This document shows positions 53,215 through 61,129 of a DNA stretch of 64,000 bases, one piece after another. How positions within the stretch are numbered: position 1 is the first letter of the stretch; the number at the start of each line of letters is the position of its first letter. The DNA is from Bordetella parapertussis (lineage in GTDB: Bacteria > Pseudomonadota > Gammaproteobacteria > Burkholderiales > Burkholderiaceae_B): contig CAMDFD010000011.1 of assembly GCA_945897365.1 (NCBI GenBank), positions 1 to 64,000 on the forward strand, given 5' to 3'. Made by a program: the position numbers and the translations under genes. Below the pieces are notes generated by a model. The model made no database searches and was not told where the DNA came from. It was given only the letters and a program-made list of their open reading frames with translations.

Positions 53215-53252
53215 TCCGTCCGTTGTTAAAGTTTTGGGCCTAAAGCCTGCTT

Positions 53253-53328
53253 GCCGGAGTAGCTCAGTTGGTAGAGCAGCTCACTTGTAATGAGAAGGTC
53301 GAGGGTTCGATTCCTTTCTCCGGCACCA
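53253..53328 (+). tRNA. tRNA-Thr (anticodon TGT)
   Basis: A 76-nt cloverleaf including the encoded CCA. The acceptor stem is GCCGGAG with CTCCGGC. The D arm is GCTC with GAGC. The anticodon loop CTTGTAA places TGT at 34-36, decoding ACA. The T arm is GAGGG and CCTTT around TTCGATT. Position 27-43 of the anticodon stem is a G/A mismatch, and the T stem has two G-T pairs. It lies between sspB and the sox region. Confidence 0.96.
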
Positions 53329-53333
53329 TGATT

Positions 53334-53368
53334 AAAAAAAGCTGTCAGGTTTACCTGACAGCTTTTTT
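53334..53368. terminator. Bidirectional intrinsic terminator between tRNA-Thr and the flavocytochrome gene
   Basis: GCTGTCAGG (53341-53349) and CCTGACAGC (53354-53362) form a perfect 9-bp stem with a 4-nt loop. A7 precedes it and T6 follows it, so it can end both the tRNA transcript and the converging fccB-like operon. Confidence 0.93.
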
Positions 53369-53400
53369 CCTTTCGGCTATTACCTTTGCGGCGATACGAT

Positions 53401-54678
53401 TTAAACCAGACTATCTGCCCAGATATTTTTGGCCCAACCCCAAGCATATGTTCCCTCAAGTGCAGTGGCTGCTGGCGACAAACCACCCGAGCCAGGAACG
53501 GTTTTAAACGTCTTCTCTGCGGCAACGTATTGGTGAACGCTCGCAACGTGCACAACGTCTGTTTCGTTAACAAAGCTATAGCAAGTATTGGTCAGGACTG
53601 GTTGAGGATTAATAGCAAAATTACTCAACTCTGCGATGATTGCAGCGGCAGTGACCTTTGCATGCTGATTCGCCATATGACCTGACTTCGGCATCAGGGG
53701 CGCGACCTGAATTGAATCCCCAATGATATGAATATCTTTGGCAACGACAGATTCAAAGTTTAAGAAATTGACGTTTGACCAACGAGCATTTGAATCCGCT
53801 AATCCTGCCTTCACGATCAAATCACCTGCACGCATTGGAGGCAAAATATTGAGTACATCGGCCTTTACATCTTCCTGCACCTCAAACTTAATAGTACGTG
53901 TTTTAGCGTCAATCGCCGTCACATTGTGCTCTGGCATATATTGAATGATGCCTGGGTAAAGATTTGCCCAAGCGTCTTTAAATAACTTGCCTTTGGATGT
54001 CACATCTTGGTTCGCGTCAAACACCAACACTTTTGATTTAGGTTTGTTTTTCTTTAGATAGTTTGCGACCTGACACACACGTTCATACGGCCCTGGAGGG
54101 CAGCGATACGGCGCGAGCGGGATGCTCAAGGCATACACGCCCCCATCTTTCATCTCAGAGATTTGCTTATGCAGGGCAACAGTCTCTGGTCCAGCTTTCC
54201 ACGCCTGCAGGGTCACACCCGCTTTATTAGCGGCATCGAGGCCTTCGATTTTATCCATCATCAAGCCGATCCCGGGTGACAACACAAGCTTGTCGTACTT
54301 CACCGTCTGGCCCGAGGCGAGTTGAACGGTTTTCTTTTGTCGATCAATGCTCGCAACCATGTCTTTCACCATTTTCACGCCATGATTTTTTCCAAGGCCT
54401 GAGTACGGAACTGAAAGTGCGCTGAGTTTTTGTGAGCCGCCCACAACCAGATTAGAGAGTGGGCAAGAAATAAACTCGGGATTTGGTTCGATGAGCGTGA
54501 CCTGAGCCGTATTGTTTGAAAACATACGCAAATATTTCGCGGCGGTCGCGCCACCGTAACCGGCGCCCACGACAACAATTTGAGCTGATTTCAGAGAGCT
54601 GGCACTTGCTTGACCATTTAAGCCAAAAGCTAAGCCAGCGACTGCGGCGCTCTGTCCAAGAAAATGACGACGATTCAT
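53401..54678 (-). CDS. Flavocytochrome c sulfide dehydrogenase-like flavoprotein (SoxF/FccB family)
   Basis: Periplasmic FAD protein of 425 residues. The N-terminus MNRRHFLGQSAAVAG is a twin-arginine signal. An FAD motif VVGAGYGGATAAKYLR lies near residue 36, and Cys residues in EFISCPLSNLVVGG and APYRCPPGPYERVC match the redox cysteines of FccB. The C-terminal flavocytochrome c sulfide dehydrogenase domain ends AWGWAKNIWADSLV. It forms an operon with the cytochrome c gene 12 bp upstream. Sulfide oxidation, or stimulation of Sox activity, is the expected role. Confidence 0.9.
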   Translation of the reverse strand: MNRRHFLGQSAAVAGLAFGLNGQASASSLKSAQIVVVGAGYGGATAAKYLRMFSNNTAQVTLIEPNPEFISCPLSNLVVGGSQKLSALSVPYSGLGKNHGVKMVKDMVASIDRQKKTVQLASGQTVKYDKLVLSPGIGLMMDKIEGLDAANKAGVTLQAWKAGPETVALHKQISEMKDGGVYALSIPLAPYRCPPGPYERVCQVANYLKKNKPKSKVLVFDANQDVTSKGKLFKDAWANLYPGIIQYMPEHNVTAIDAKTRTIKFEVQEDVKADVLNILPPMRAGDLIVKAGLADSNARWSNVNFLNFESVVAKDIHIIGDSIQVAPLMPKSGHMANQHAKVTAAAIIAELSNFAINPQPVLTNTCYSFVNETDVVHVASVHQYVAAEKTFKTVPGSGGLSPAATALEGTYAWGWAKNIWADSLV

Positions 54679-54690
54679 AATATTGCCCCT

Positions 54691-55020
54691 TTAGTTTTTC
54701 TTGCCAAGAACGCTAGCAATCGTTTTGAGTTGTTCGTCGGTATACCCTTTTGCAAGTTGATGCATGATGGTCCCCGTTCTCTTACCCGTCTTATAGGCCA
54801 TCAGCAGTTCGTACATGACGGTCTCAGGCAGATGATTAATCATCGGCACAGTCACGCCAGGCACGCTCACGCCATTTGTTCCATGACAATTCGCACAGGT
54901 TGCAGCAAGGCTCTGGTTATATAAACGTTGGGCTTGAATGTCCTGAGCGTGTGTGACCCCACTTGTGGCAATCCCGATCAAGCCAGTCAGCAAGAGGGAA
55001 TATGAAAGTTTTTTTCGCAT
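54691..55020 (-). CDS. Class I cytochrome c, partner of the FccB-like flavoprotein (SoxE/FccA-like)
   Basis: Periplasmic cytochrome of 109 residues with a cleavable signal peptide (to about residue 25). One heme site CANCH lies near residue 42 and a candidate distal Met in GTIMHQLAKGY near 85. Its length and place 12 bp before the flavoprotein gene suggest that it takes electrons from that protein. The di-heme form of FccA is ruled out, as only one CxxCH is present. Confidence 0.88.
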   Translation of the reverse strand: MRKKLSYSLLLTGLIGIATSGVTHAQDIQAQRLYNQSLAATCANCHGTNGVSVPGVTVPMINHLPETVMYELLMAYKTGKRTGTIMHQLAKGYTDEQLKTIASVLGKKN

Positions 55021-55075
55021 TGTTTGACTCCTAAAAATTATATTTTTAACGTTTTAACACCGTTATCTGATTTTT

Positions 55076-55975
55076 CTAAATACCATTTTGTTTTAACCAT
55101 TCTATACATTTTCCCCACCCATCCTTTGCCGGTCCAGGTTGGTACGTTGCACGATAGTCTGCGTGAAAGGCGTGCGGTGCATCTGGGTAAATTTCAAATT
55201 TGCTAGCAGCAGCGGCCTTGTTACCTTTTGCTGCAGCCAAAGCGGCCTTCATTTGCTCGACCGTTTCTAAACTAATCCCAGTATCCTTTCCGCCGTACAA
55301 GCCTAATACAGGGGCTTTCATTTGTAGGGCTAAATCAACGGGATGGGCTGGAAAGTTTTCACTCTTTTCACCCACAAGGCGTCCGTACCATGCAACACCC
55401 GCACGAATTTGTGGAAGATTTGCACACGCAAGCCACGTGATACGTCCACCCCAACAGAATCCCGTGATGCCTACTCTATCCAAATTGCCGCCGTGCTGAC
55501 CCGCCCACTTGAGCGCTATTTCAATGTCGCCCATGACTTGCTTATCTGGCGTTTTTGCAACAATTTGGGACATAATTTCCGCCATTGTGCCCAGCGCAGT
55601 TGGATCGCCCGCTCGTGTAAAGAATTCTGGTGCAATCGCGAGGTAACCTAACTTCGCGAAGCGTCTTGCCACATCTGCAATATGCTCATGAACGCCAAAA
55701 ATTTCACTTGCAATGATGACAACGGGCAACTTGTCTGCACTGCCCGTAGGTTTTGCCACATAGGCAAAAAGCTCAGTATCGCCATCTTTGATCGTTTCTT
55801 CACCTGCTTTGATACCCGTGAAATCGGTTTGTATTACCTGAGCAAAGCTTGGTTGAGCAACTGAAGCAAAGCCGAGGCCCACTCCAATGACCGAAGTGTT
55901 GCGTAAAAACTCTCTGCGGGTGCGCAGTGAAACATCGCTCAATGCTTCGGCGTCACGGATATGATCAAAATTCAT
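55076..55975 (-). CDS. Exported dienelactone hydrolase family protein
   Basis: Alpha/beta hydrolase of 299 residues. The N-terminus holds a twin-arginine motif (RTRREFLRNTS) and a hydrophobic stretch ending in PSFAQ, so it is exported by Tat. The catalytic Cys is in GITGFCWGGR (about residue 170), with Asp in LYGGKDTGIS and His in YPDAPHAFHAD. It is the first gene of the minus-strand operon with the cytochrome and flavoprotein and faces soxC across a 219-bp space. Its substrate is unknown; the setting suggests sulfur metabolism, which is inference. Confidence 0.85.
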   Translation of the reverse strand: MNFDHIRDAEALSDVSLRTRREFLRNTSVIGVGLGFASVAQPSFAQVIQTDFTGIKAGEETIKDGDTELFAYVAKPTGSADKLPVVIIASEIFGVHEHIADVARRFAKLGYLAIAPEFFTRAGDPTALGTMAEIMSQIVAKTPDKQVMGDIEIALKWAGQHGGNLDRVGITGFCWGGRITWLACANLPQIRAGVAWYGRLVGEKSENFPAHPVDLALQMKAPVLGLYGGKDTGISLETVEQMKAALAAAKGNKAAAASKFEIYPDAPHAFHADYRATYQPGPAKDGWGKCIEWLKQNGI

Positions 55976-56086
55976 CCTGCTCTCCTAAATATAACTAAGG
56001 CTATATGCTTTTTGGCTGTCCATACTGGCTTCTCATCTTTGCTATCTATATTAGGGTATGCCTCAGTGTATTTAATTGTAAAAATT

Positions 56087-56132
56087 AAGTAATTTGTTAT
56101 TACTTTATGATCTTTATTTATAACAAAGTAAT
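56087..56132. promoter_or_regulatory. Repeated AAGTAAT half-sites in the divergent sox promoter region
   Basis: AAGTAAT (56087-56093) and ATTACTT (56099-56105) form a perfect 7-bp inverted repeat with a 5-nt centre, and a third AAGTAAT lies at 56126-56132. All are within the AT-rich 219-bp space between the hydrolase gene and soxC. Their form resembles operators of ArsR-type regulators such as SoxR, but no regulator gene is in the window. Confidence 0.55.
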
Positions 56133-56194
56133 ATAATAATGTCGCTAATGGGTAACACCTATATTCCAACCAAAGTTTCAGGCGAACACGCACG

Positions 56195-57562
56195 ATGCTG
56201 AATCCGAAAAACCTAGAGCTCCAACCCGGCAAGCTCCAAAAAGCACCCGAAAATTTTTTATCGCAGGACTTTGCCTCTGCACTCACTGAGCAAGGCATGG
56301 ACGATACGCGCCGAGGATTTTTGCGAAATAGTTTTTTTGCTGCAATGGCGGCAGGTGTTGCTACCACGAGCCTTGCAACAGACGCTCGCGCCTCAGAGGG
56401 TGACCCAGCCATATTGCAAAAGCAACCTTGGCAAACCACGCTTGGCCAACCTGTTGCCGCCAAGCCTTACGGCATGCCTTCAAAATACGAGGCCAATCTG
56501 CAGCGCAGGGAGTCGCCTGGTTTGACCCGCGTTTCTGCGGCCTCTGTTTCATTTACACCACTCCAAGGCCTCTTTGGCATGATTACGCCAAGCGGCTTGC
56601 ACTTTGAGCGCCACCATCAGGGTTGGGTTGACATTGACCCAGCTCTGCACCGTTTGATGATCAATGGTCTTGTGAAAAAAGACATGGTTTTCACGATGGA
56701 AGATCTGATGCGTCTGCCTTCCGTGTCGCGTATTCACTTTATTGAGTGCGGTGCTAACACGGGCATGGAGTGGGGCAACGTGGCGGTTCCCACCGTTCAG
56801 TACACACATGGCATGATTTCCTGTTGTGAGTTCACAGGTATCCCCTTGTCTCTTTTACTCGACATGGTCGGCGCAGACTTCACCAAAGGTAAGTATGTAT
56901 TGGCAGAAGGCGGTGATGGCTCAGGCATGACACGCACGATTCCAATGGAGCTCGCGCGCGACGACGTCATCGTTGCCTGGGCAATGAACGGGGAGATGTT
57001 GCGTCCTGAAAACGGCTATCCCTTGCGCTTGGTTGTTCCGGGCGTACAGGGCGTGAGCTCGGTCAAATGGCTACGCCGGTTAGAAGTTGGCGATATGCCC
57101 TACGGCGCCAAGGACGAGGCGATTCACTACGTTGATCTGATGCCTGATGGAATGCATCGGCAATACACCACGATTCAAGAATGTAAATCTGTCATCACGA
57201 CCCCGTCAGGAGGTCAGCAACTCCTCACCACAGGTTTTTACAACATCAGCGGTATCGCCTGGTCGGGGCGCGGCAAAATTAAACGTGTCGATGTGTCTGT
57301 CGATGGTGGTCGCAACTGGCGGGAAGCACGCATGGAATCTCCCATCCTGAGCAAAGCCCTGACTCGCTTTAACATCAACTGGGTATGGGATGGTAAGCCG
57401 GCAATCTTGCAATCGCGCGCCATTGATGAAACAGGCTATGTACAACCCCCGATTCGCATGCTTAGAGAGGTGCGCGGCACGCGGTCCATTTATCACAACA
57501 ATGCCATTCAATCTTGGAAAGTCGACACAAATGGAGAAGTCAGCAATGTTCAAGTTGGTTAA
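56195..57562 (+). CDS. soxC: Sulfane dehydrogenase molybdenum subunit SoxC
   Basis: Periplasmic molybdoenzyme of 455 residues of the sulfite oxidase family; with SoxD it oxidises the sulfane sulfur held on SoxY. A Tat motif RRGFLRN begins near residue 35. The molybdenum-ligand Cys is in FIECGANTGMEWGN, and the Mo-cofactor domain ends before an immunoglobulin-like dimer domain with RVDVSVDGGRNWREAR. The start ATG 56195 gives a long pre-RR stretch usual for SoxC. The last 17 bp overlap soxD. Confidence 0.95.
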   Translation: MLNPKNLELQPGKLQKAPENFLSQDFASALTEQGMDDTRRGFLRNSFFAAMAAGVATTSLATDARASEGDPAILQKQPWQTTLGQPVAAKPYGMPSKYEANLQRRESPGLTRVSAASVSFTPLQGLFGMITPSGLHFERHHQGWVDIDPALHRLMINGLVKKDMVFTMEDLMRLPSVSRIHFIECGANTGMEWGNVAVPTVQYTHGMISCCEFTGIPLSLLLDMVGADFTKGKYVLAEGGDGSGMTRTIPMELARDDVIVAWAMNGEMLRPENGYPLRLVVPGVQGVSSVKWLRRLEVGDMPYGAKDEAIHYVDLMPDGMHRQYTTIQECKSVITTPSGGQQLLTTGFYNISGIAWSGRGKIKRVDVSVDGGRNWREARMESPILSKALTRFNINWVWDGKPAILQSRAIDETGYVQPPIRMLREVRGTRSIYHNNAIQSWKVDTNGEVSNVQVG

Positions 57563-58655
57563 AACAATTACCAGCCTTGCTGCCCTCGCGTTGGCAAGCG
57601 GCTTGGTTCAAGCTCAAAATGTTGCCGAGTTTGCAGGTATTGGTCGTATCGCAAAACCTGCGGAAATCAAAGCCTGGGATATTGATGTCAGACCGGACTT
57701 TAAGGGTTTACCTAAAGGCTCAGGTACGGCAGACCAAGGCCAACAGCTTTGGGATGCGCAGTGCGCGAGTTGCCATGGTACTTTTGGCGAGTCTAATGAA
57801 GTGTTCACGCCTCTCGTGGGCGGAACAACCGCCAAAGATATCGAAACAGGCCGCACCGCTTCGCTCACATCACCGAATCAGCCTCAACGCACCACCCTGA
57901 TGAAAGTCCCGACAGTCTCCACACTGTATGACTACATCTATCGTGCGATGCCTTGGAATGCGCCTCGGTCTTTATCTGCGGATGATACCTATGCCTTGGT
58001 CGCCTACATGTTGGCGCTTGGAGAAATCGTACCGGAAGACTTTACCCTCAGTGATAAAAATATTGCCGAGGTACAAAAGCGCATGCCTAACCGTAACGGT
58101 ATGACAGACAAACACGGCATGTGGACAATCACCGGCACACCTGATGTCAAAGCAACAGCGTGCATGACAAATTGCGTGACCGAAGTAAAAATCACTTCGG
58201 CCCTTCCTGATTTCGCACGTAATGCACACAATAACTTGGCAGAACAAGATCGTACGTTCGGACCTTATCGCGGCTCAGACTCGACGAAACCGCCTCTCAA
58301 AGCACTTCCAGGTACTAACTATGTCGCGAGCGTCACGACAGTGAAAACTGCTGCCGCGCCCAATCAGGCAGCCCCAGCTAAGCCTGCTGCCGCGAATGCA
58401 GACACAGCTGCCTTACAACAGTCTTTTACAAAGAATAACTGTGCCGCCTGCCACGCCCCTGCAGCAAAAGGTGTTGGCCCATCCAATGTAGATATAGCCA
58501 AAAAATATAAAGGCCAAGATGTCCTTGCCAAGCTGAGTGCTAAAGTTAAAAATGGGGGCTCTGGCGCCTGGGGCATGATTCCCATGCCGCCCCACCCTCA
58601 AGTTCCAGATGCTGAAATCAACCGTCTAGTGCAATGGATGCTGACAGGCACTTAA
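57546..58655 (+). CDS. soxD: Sulfane dehydrogenase cytochrome subunit SoxD
   Basis: Diheme cytochrome c of 369 residues that accepts electrons from SoxC. A signal peptide ends near VQAQ (residue 24). Heme site one is CASCH (73-77) and heme site two is CAACH (299-303), with Met in GMIPMPPHPQ near the end. The ATG at 57546 has GGAGAA seven bases upstream; the in-frame ATG at 57531 lacks one. The gene overlaps soxC, so the two are translated together. Confidence 0.94.
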   Translation: MFKLVKTITSLAALALASGLVQAQNVAEFAGIGRIAKPAEIKAWDIDVRPDFKGLPKGSGTADQGQQLWDAQCASCHGTFGESNEVFTPLVGGTTAKDIETGRTASLTSPNQPQRTTLMKVPTVSTLYDYIYRAMPWNAPRSLSADDTYALVAYMLALGEIVPEDFTLSDKNIAEVQKRMPNRNGMTDKHGMWTITGTPDVKATACMTNCVTEVKITSALPDFARNAHNNLAEQDRTFGPYRGSDSTKPPLKALPGTNYVASVTTVKTAAAPNQAAPAKPAAANADTAALQQSFTKNNCAACHAPAAKGVGPSNVDIAKKYKGQDVLAKLSAKVKNGGSGAWGMIPMPPHPQVPDAEINRLVQWMLTGT

Positions 58656-58720
58656 GCGCCTCAACATATTCACCCTTAATCAAAATAATTTTTACAAATT
58701 TCTATCCGCAAAGGAAAATT

Positions 58721-59173
58721 ATGAACGTACAACGACGCAGACTTCTGCAAATGACCGCTCTGGTTGGCCTGATGGCCAGCGCTGGGTTGATGACCGAAGC
58801 TGAGGCAGCCTCATGGAATAAGGCTGCCTTTGAAGCAAAAACAATCGATGATGTCGTGAAGGTGCTTGGCGGCGGTGCGCCACAACAATCAGACGCGGTC
58901 ACTCTTCGCGCACCAGACATCGCTGAGAACGGCGCAGTCGTTCCAGTTGGAGTGGAAACAACATTGAAAGCAACTGAAATGGCAATCTTGGTTGAAAAGA
59001 ACCCGAGCGCCTTGGCCGCCATGTTTATCGTACCAGCCGGCGCCGATGCCTTTGCTTCTTCACGCGTGAAAATGGGACAAACTTCAAATGTTTACGCTTT
59101 AGCCAAAGTTGACGGTAAATGGTTGATGAGTTCGAAAGAGGTCAAAGTCACCCTCGGTGGTTGCGGCGGTTAA
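58721..59173 (+). CDS. soxY: Thiosulfate oxidation carrier protein SoxY
   Basis: Periplasmic sulfur carrier of 150 residues. The N-terminus NVQRRRLLQMTALVGLMASAG has a twin-arginine signal. The protein ends in the canonical swinging arm GGCGG, whose Cys holds the sulfur intermediates during oxidation. AAGGAAA precedes the ATG. It works with SoxZ, encoded next. Confidence 0.96.
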   Translation: MNVQRRRLLQMTALVGLMASAGLMTEAEAASWNKAAFEAKTIDDVVKVLGGGAPQQSDAVTLRAPDIAENGAVVPVGVETTLKATEMAILVEKNPSALAAMFIVPAGADAFASSRVKMGQTSNVYALAKVDGKWLMSSKEVKVTLGGCGG

Positions 59174-59218
59174 TTCAACGCTCCATTCGTGAAAGACCCC
59201 ATTTCATTAAAACAATAT

Positions 59219-59235
59219 AGCCCTGAATGAGGGCT
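59219..59235. repeat. Small hairpin in the soxY-soxZ spacer
   Basis: AGCCCT (59219-59224) and AGGGCT (59230-59235) form a 6-bp stem with a 5-nt loop, 24 bp before the soxZ ATG. No T-run follows. It could set the soxY:soxZ message ratio by processing. Confidence 0.4.
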
Positions 59236-59258
59236 CAGAAAGTCTAGGAGAATCAATT

Positions 59259-59573
59259 ATGGCAAGCCCAATGCGTATTCGCGCGACAGAGAAAGACGGC
59301 ATCGTCGACGTGCGTGTCTTGATGAAGCATGACATGGAAACAGGTCAACGTAAAAATCCAGAAGGAAAGCTCATCCCTGCATGGTTTATTTCAACAATCG
59401 AAGCAAAAGTTGGTGACAAAGTTGTTTTCGGTGCACAATTTGGCCCCGCCGTTTCAAAAGACCCTTTCTTACACTTCAAGCTCAAAGGATCAGCCAAAAA
59501 AGGCGACTCCATGACTGTCACTTGGGTTGATAACAAGGGCGAAACTCGCACAGACAAAACCGATATTAAATAA
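59259..59573 (+). CDS. soxZ: Thiosulfate oxidation carrier complex protein SoxZ
   Basis: Partner of SoxY, 104 residues, without a signal peptide of its own, since it is exported as a SoxYZ complex with Tat-dependent SoxY. Family motifs VDVRVLMKHDMETGQRKNPEG (in part), PAWFI and DPFLHFKLKG are present. TAGGAG precedes the ATG. Confidence 0.96.
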   Translation: MASPMRIRATEKDGIVDVRVLMKHDMETGQRKNPEGKLIPAWFISTIEAKVGDKVVFGAQFGPAVSKDPFLHFKLKGSAKKGDSMTVTWVDNKGETRTDKTDIK

Positions 59574-59640
59574 TAAATAAGTCCGCATCGGATGGCTAGC
59601 GTACAGCGAACCATTTGGACTGACTAACAGGAGACGCTCC

Positions 59641-60441
59641 ATGAAACGGTACATTTTTGCAGGACTACTCTCTGGCCTGATCGGCACAACATCGATCGCT
59701 TTGGCTCAATCTGCTTCAGATCAGCTCGCCGAGTATCGCCGAATGCTTGCAGACGGTAATCCAGCCGAACTCTACGAAGCTGAGGGCGAAGAGCTTTGGG
59801 CCAAGTCCGCAGGTCCTAAAAAGGTAAGTCTCGAGAAATGTGATCTGGGTCTTGGGCCTGGCGTGGTCAAGGGTGCCTCAGCGCAACTACCTCGCTACTT
59901 TAAAGACACCGATCGCGTGCAAGATCTTGAGTCGCGTCTGATGACTTGCATGGACACGCTTCAAGGCATCCCCGAAGCAGAGATCGTAAAAGGTTCTTTT
60001 GGTAAAGGTGTGCGTAAAGATCTTGAGGCCGTTGTGGCATACATTGTCACGCAATCAAAGGGCATGAAAGTCAACGCCCCTGTCGCGCACCCCAAGGAAA
60101 AAGAAATGTTGGCGCTTGGCGAGAAGATTTTCTATCTTCAAGGAGGCCCCATGGATTTCTCTTGCGCATCGTGCCACGCTGTCGACGACAAGCGTATTCG
60201 CATGCAGGATTTACCAAACCTAACCAAGGCGAAAGGGGCGGAAGAAGGCTGGGGCACCTGGCCAGCTTATCGCGTTTCTAGCGGAACCTTTTGGACCATG
60301 CAGCGACGCCTCAACGACTGTTATCGTCAGCAGCGTATGCCGTTTCCGATCTATGGCTCCGACGTCACCGTCGCACTGTCTGTCTTTATGGCAAACAAAG
60401 CCAATGGCGGAACTATCCAGACACCTGGTTTGAAGCGCTAA
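59641..60441 (+). CDS. soxA: Sulfur oxidation c-type cytochrome SoxA
   Basis: Cytochrome of 266 residues that, with SoxX, couples thiosulfate to the SoxY cysteine. A signal peptide ends near LAQS (residue 24). Only one CxxCH is present (CASCH, 175-179), so this is the mono-heme form; the first site of diheme SoxA is replaced by lone cysteines (67 and 103). The likely active-site and heme-ligand Cys227 is in RRLNDCYRQQRMPFP. AGGAGA precedes the ATG. Confidence 0.95.
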   Translation: MKRYIFAGLLSGLIGTTSIALAQSASDQLAEYRRMLADGNPAELYEAEGEELWAKSAGPKKVSLEKCDLGLGPGVVKGASAQLPRYFKDTDRVQDLESRLMTCMDTLQGIPEAEIVKGSFGKGVRKDLEAVVAYIVTQSKGMKVNAPVAHPKEKEMLALGEKIFYLQGGPMDFSCASCHAVDDKRIRMQDLPNLTKAKGAEEGWGTWPAYRVSSGTFWTMQRRLNDCYRQQRMPFPIYGSDVTVALSVFMANKANGGTIQTPGLKR

Positions 60442-60458
60442 TTCGAGGGAGCACACAA

Positions 60459-61091
60459 ATGAAAACAACATTGACAAAACTTAGCCTCGGCTTCTCTACC
60501 GCAGCCCTGATGCTGACTGCCGCAACAACAAGCTTTGCACAGCAAGTTGATCCCGCCGTGCAAGCAATGATGGAGCGCAGTTTCCGCGAGCAAGGCATCG
60601 CAAAAATGGATCGCATCAAACAAGATGAGTTCCAGGCCTTATGTTCGGATGAAAAATTCCGCGCCAGCGCCGAGGGCCAAAAGAAAGCCGAAGCACTTCA
60701 AAAAGCGGCACTTGCCGCCATCAAGCCGCCTTCGGATGGCAAGTATCTGGGTGACTGGAAAGCCGGTGAAAAAGTCGCTCAAAGTGGCCGAGGCGCAACT
60801 TGGAGCGATACACTCAAAACAGTTAATGGCGGAGGTTGCTACAACTGCCATCAGGTTACCAAGGAAGAAATTTCCTATGGCACGATCGGTCCTTCGTTGC
60901 TGAATTACGGAAAAATGCGCGGCAACAGCGAACCCATTCTGGTTTATACCTGGAACCGTATCAGCAACTCCAAGGCCTACAACGCTTGTAGCAACATGCC
61001 CCGCATGGCGCATTTCAACTTGCTGACAGAACAGCAAATGAAAGACGTGATGGCGCTGTTGTTGGATCCAGCCTCTCCTGTTAATAAATAA
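60459..61091 (+). CDS. soxX: Sulfur oxidation c-type cytochrome SoxX
   Basis: Mono-heme cytochrome of 210 residues, partner of SoxA. A signal peptide ends in SFAQQ near residue 28. The heme site is CYNCH (127-131) and the distal Met lies in CSNMPRMAHFN. GAGGGAG precedes the ATG at 60459; the open frame upstream to 60291 is the soxA overlap shadow. An N-terminal extension of about 85 residues before the cytochrome domain is long for SoxX but seen in betaproteobacteria. Confidence 0.93.
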   Translation: MKTTLTKLSLGFSTAALMLTAATTSFAQQVDPAVQAMMERSFREQGIAKMDRIKQDEFQALCSDEKFRASAEGQKKAEALQKAALAAIKPPSDGKYLGDWKAGEKVAQSGRGATWSDTLKTVNGGGCYNCHQVTKEEISYGTIGPSLLNYGKMRGNSEPILVYTWNRISNSKAYNACSNMPRMAHFNLLTEQQMKDVMALLLDPASPVNK

Positions 61092-61129
61092 TTTTAGAAT
61101 CAAAGCACTACGCTGTAAGGAAGCACAAC

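Noticed and set aside
53226..53573. Minus-strand open frame of 115 codons across the tRNA-Thr
   Set aside because: It runs through the tRNA gene and terminator; such frames are a known false call next to tRNAs.
55972..56463. Minus-strand open frame of 163 codons in the divergent sox promoter region
   Set aside because: It overlaps the soxC N-terminus and the AT-rich control region, with no motif and a reading pattern of non-coding sequence.
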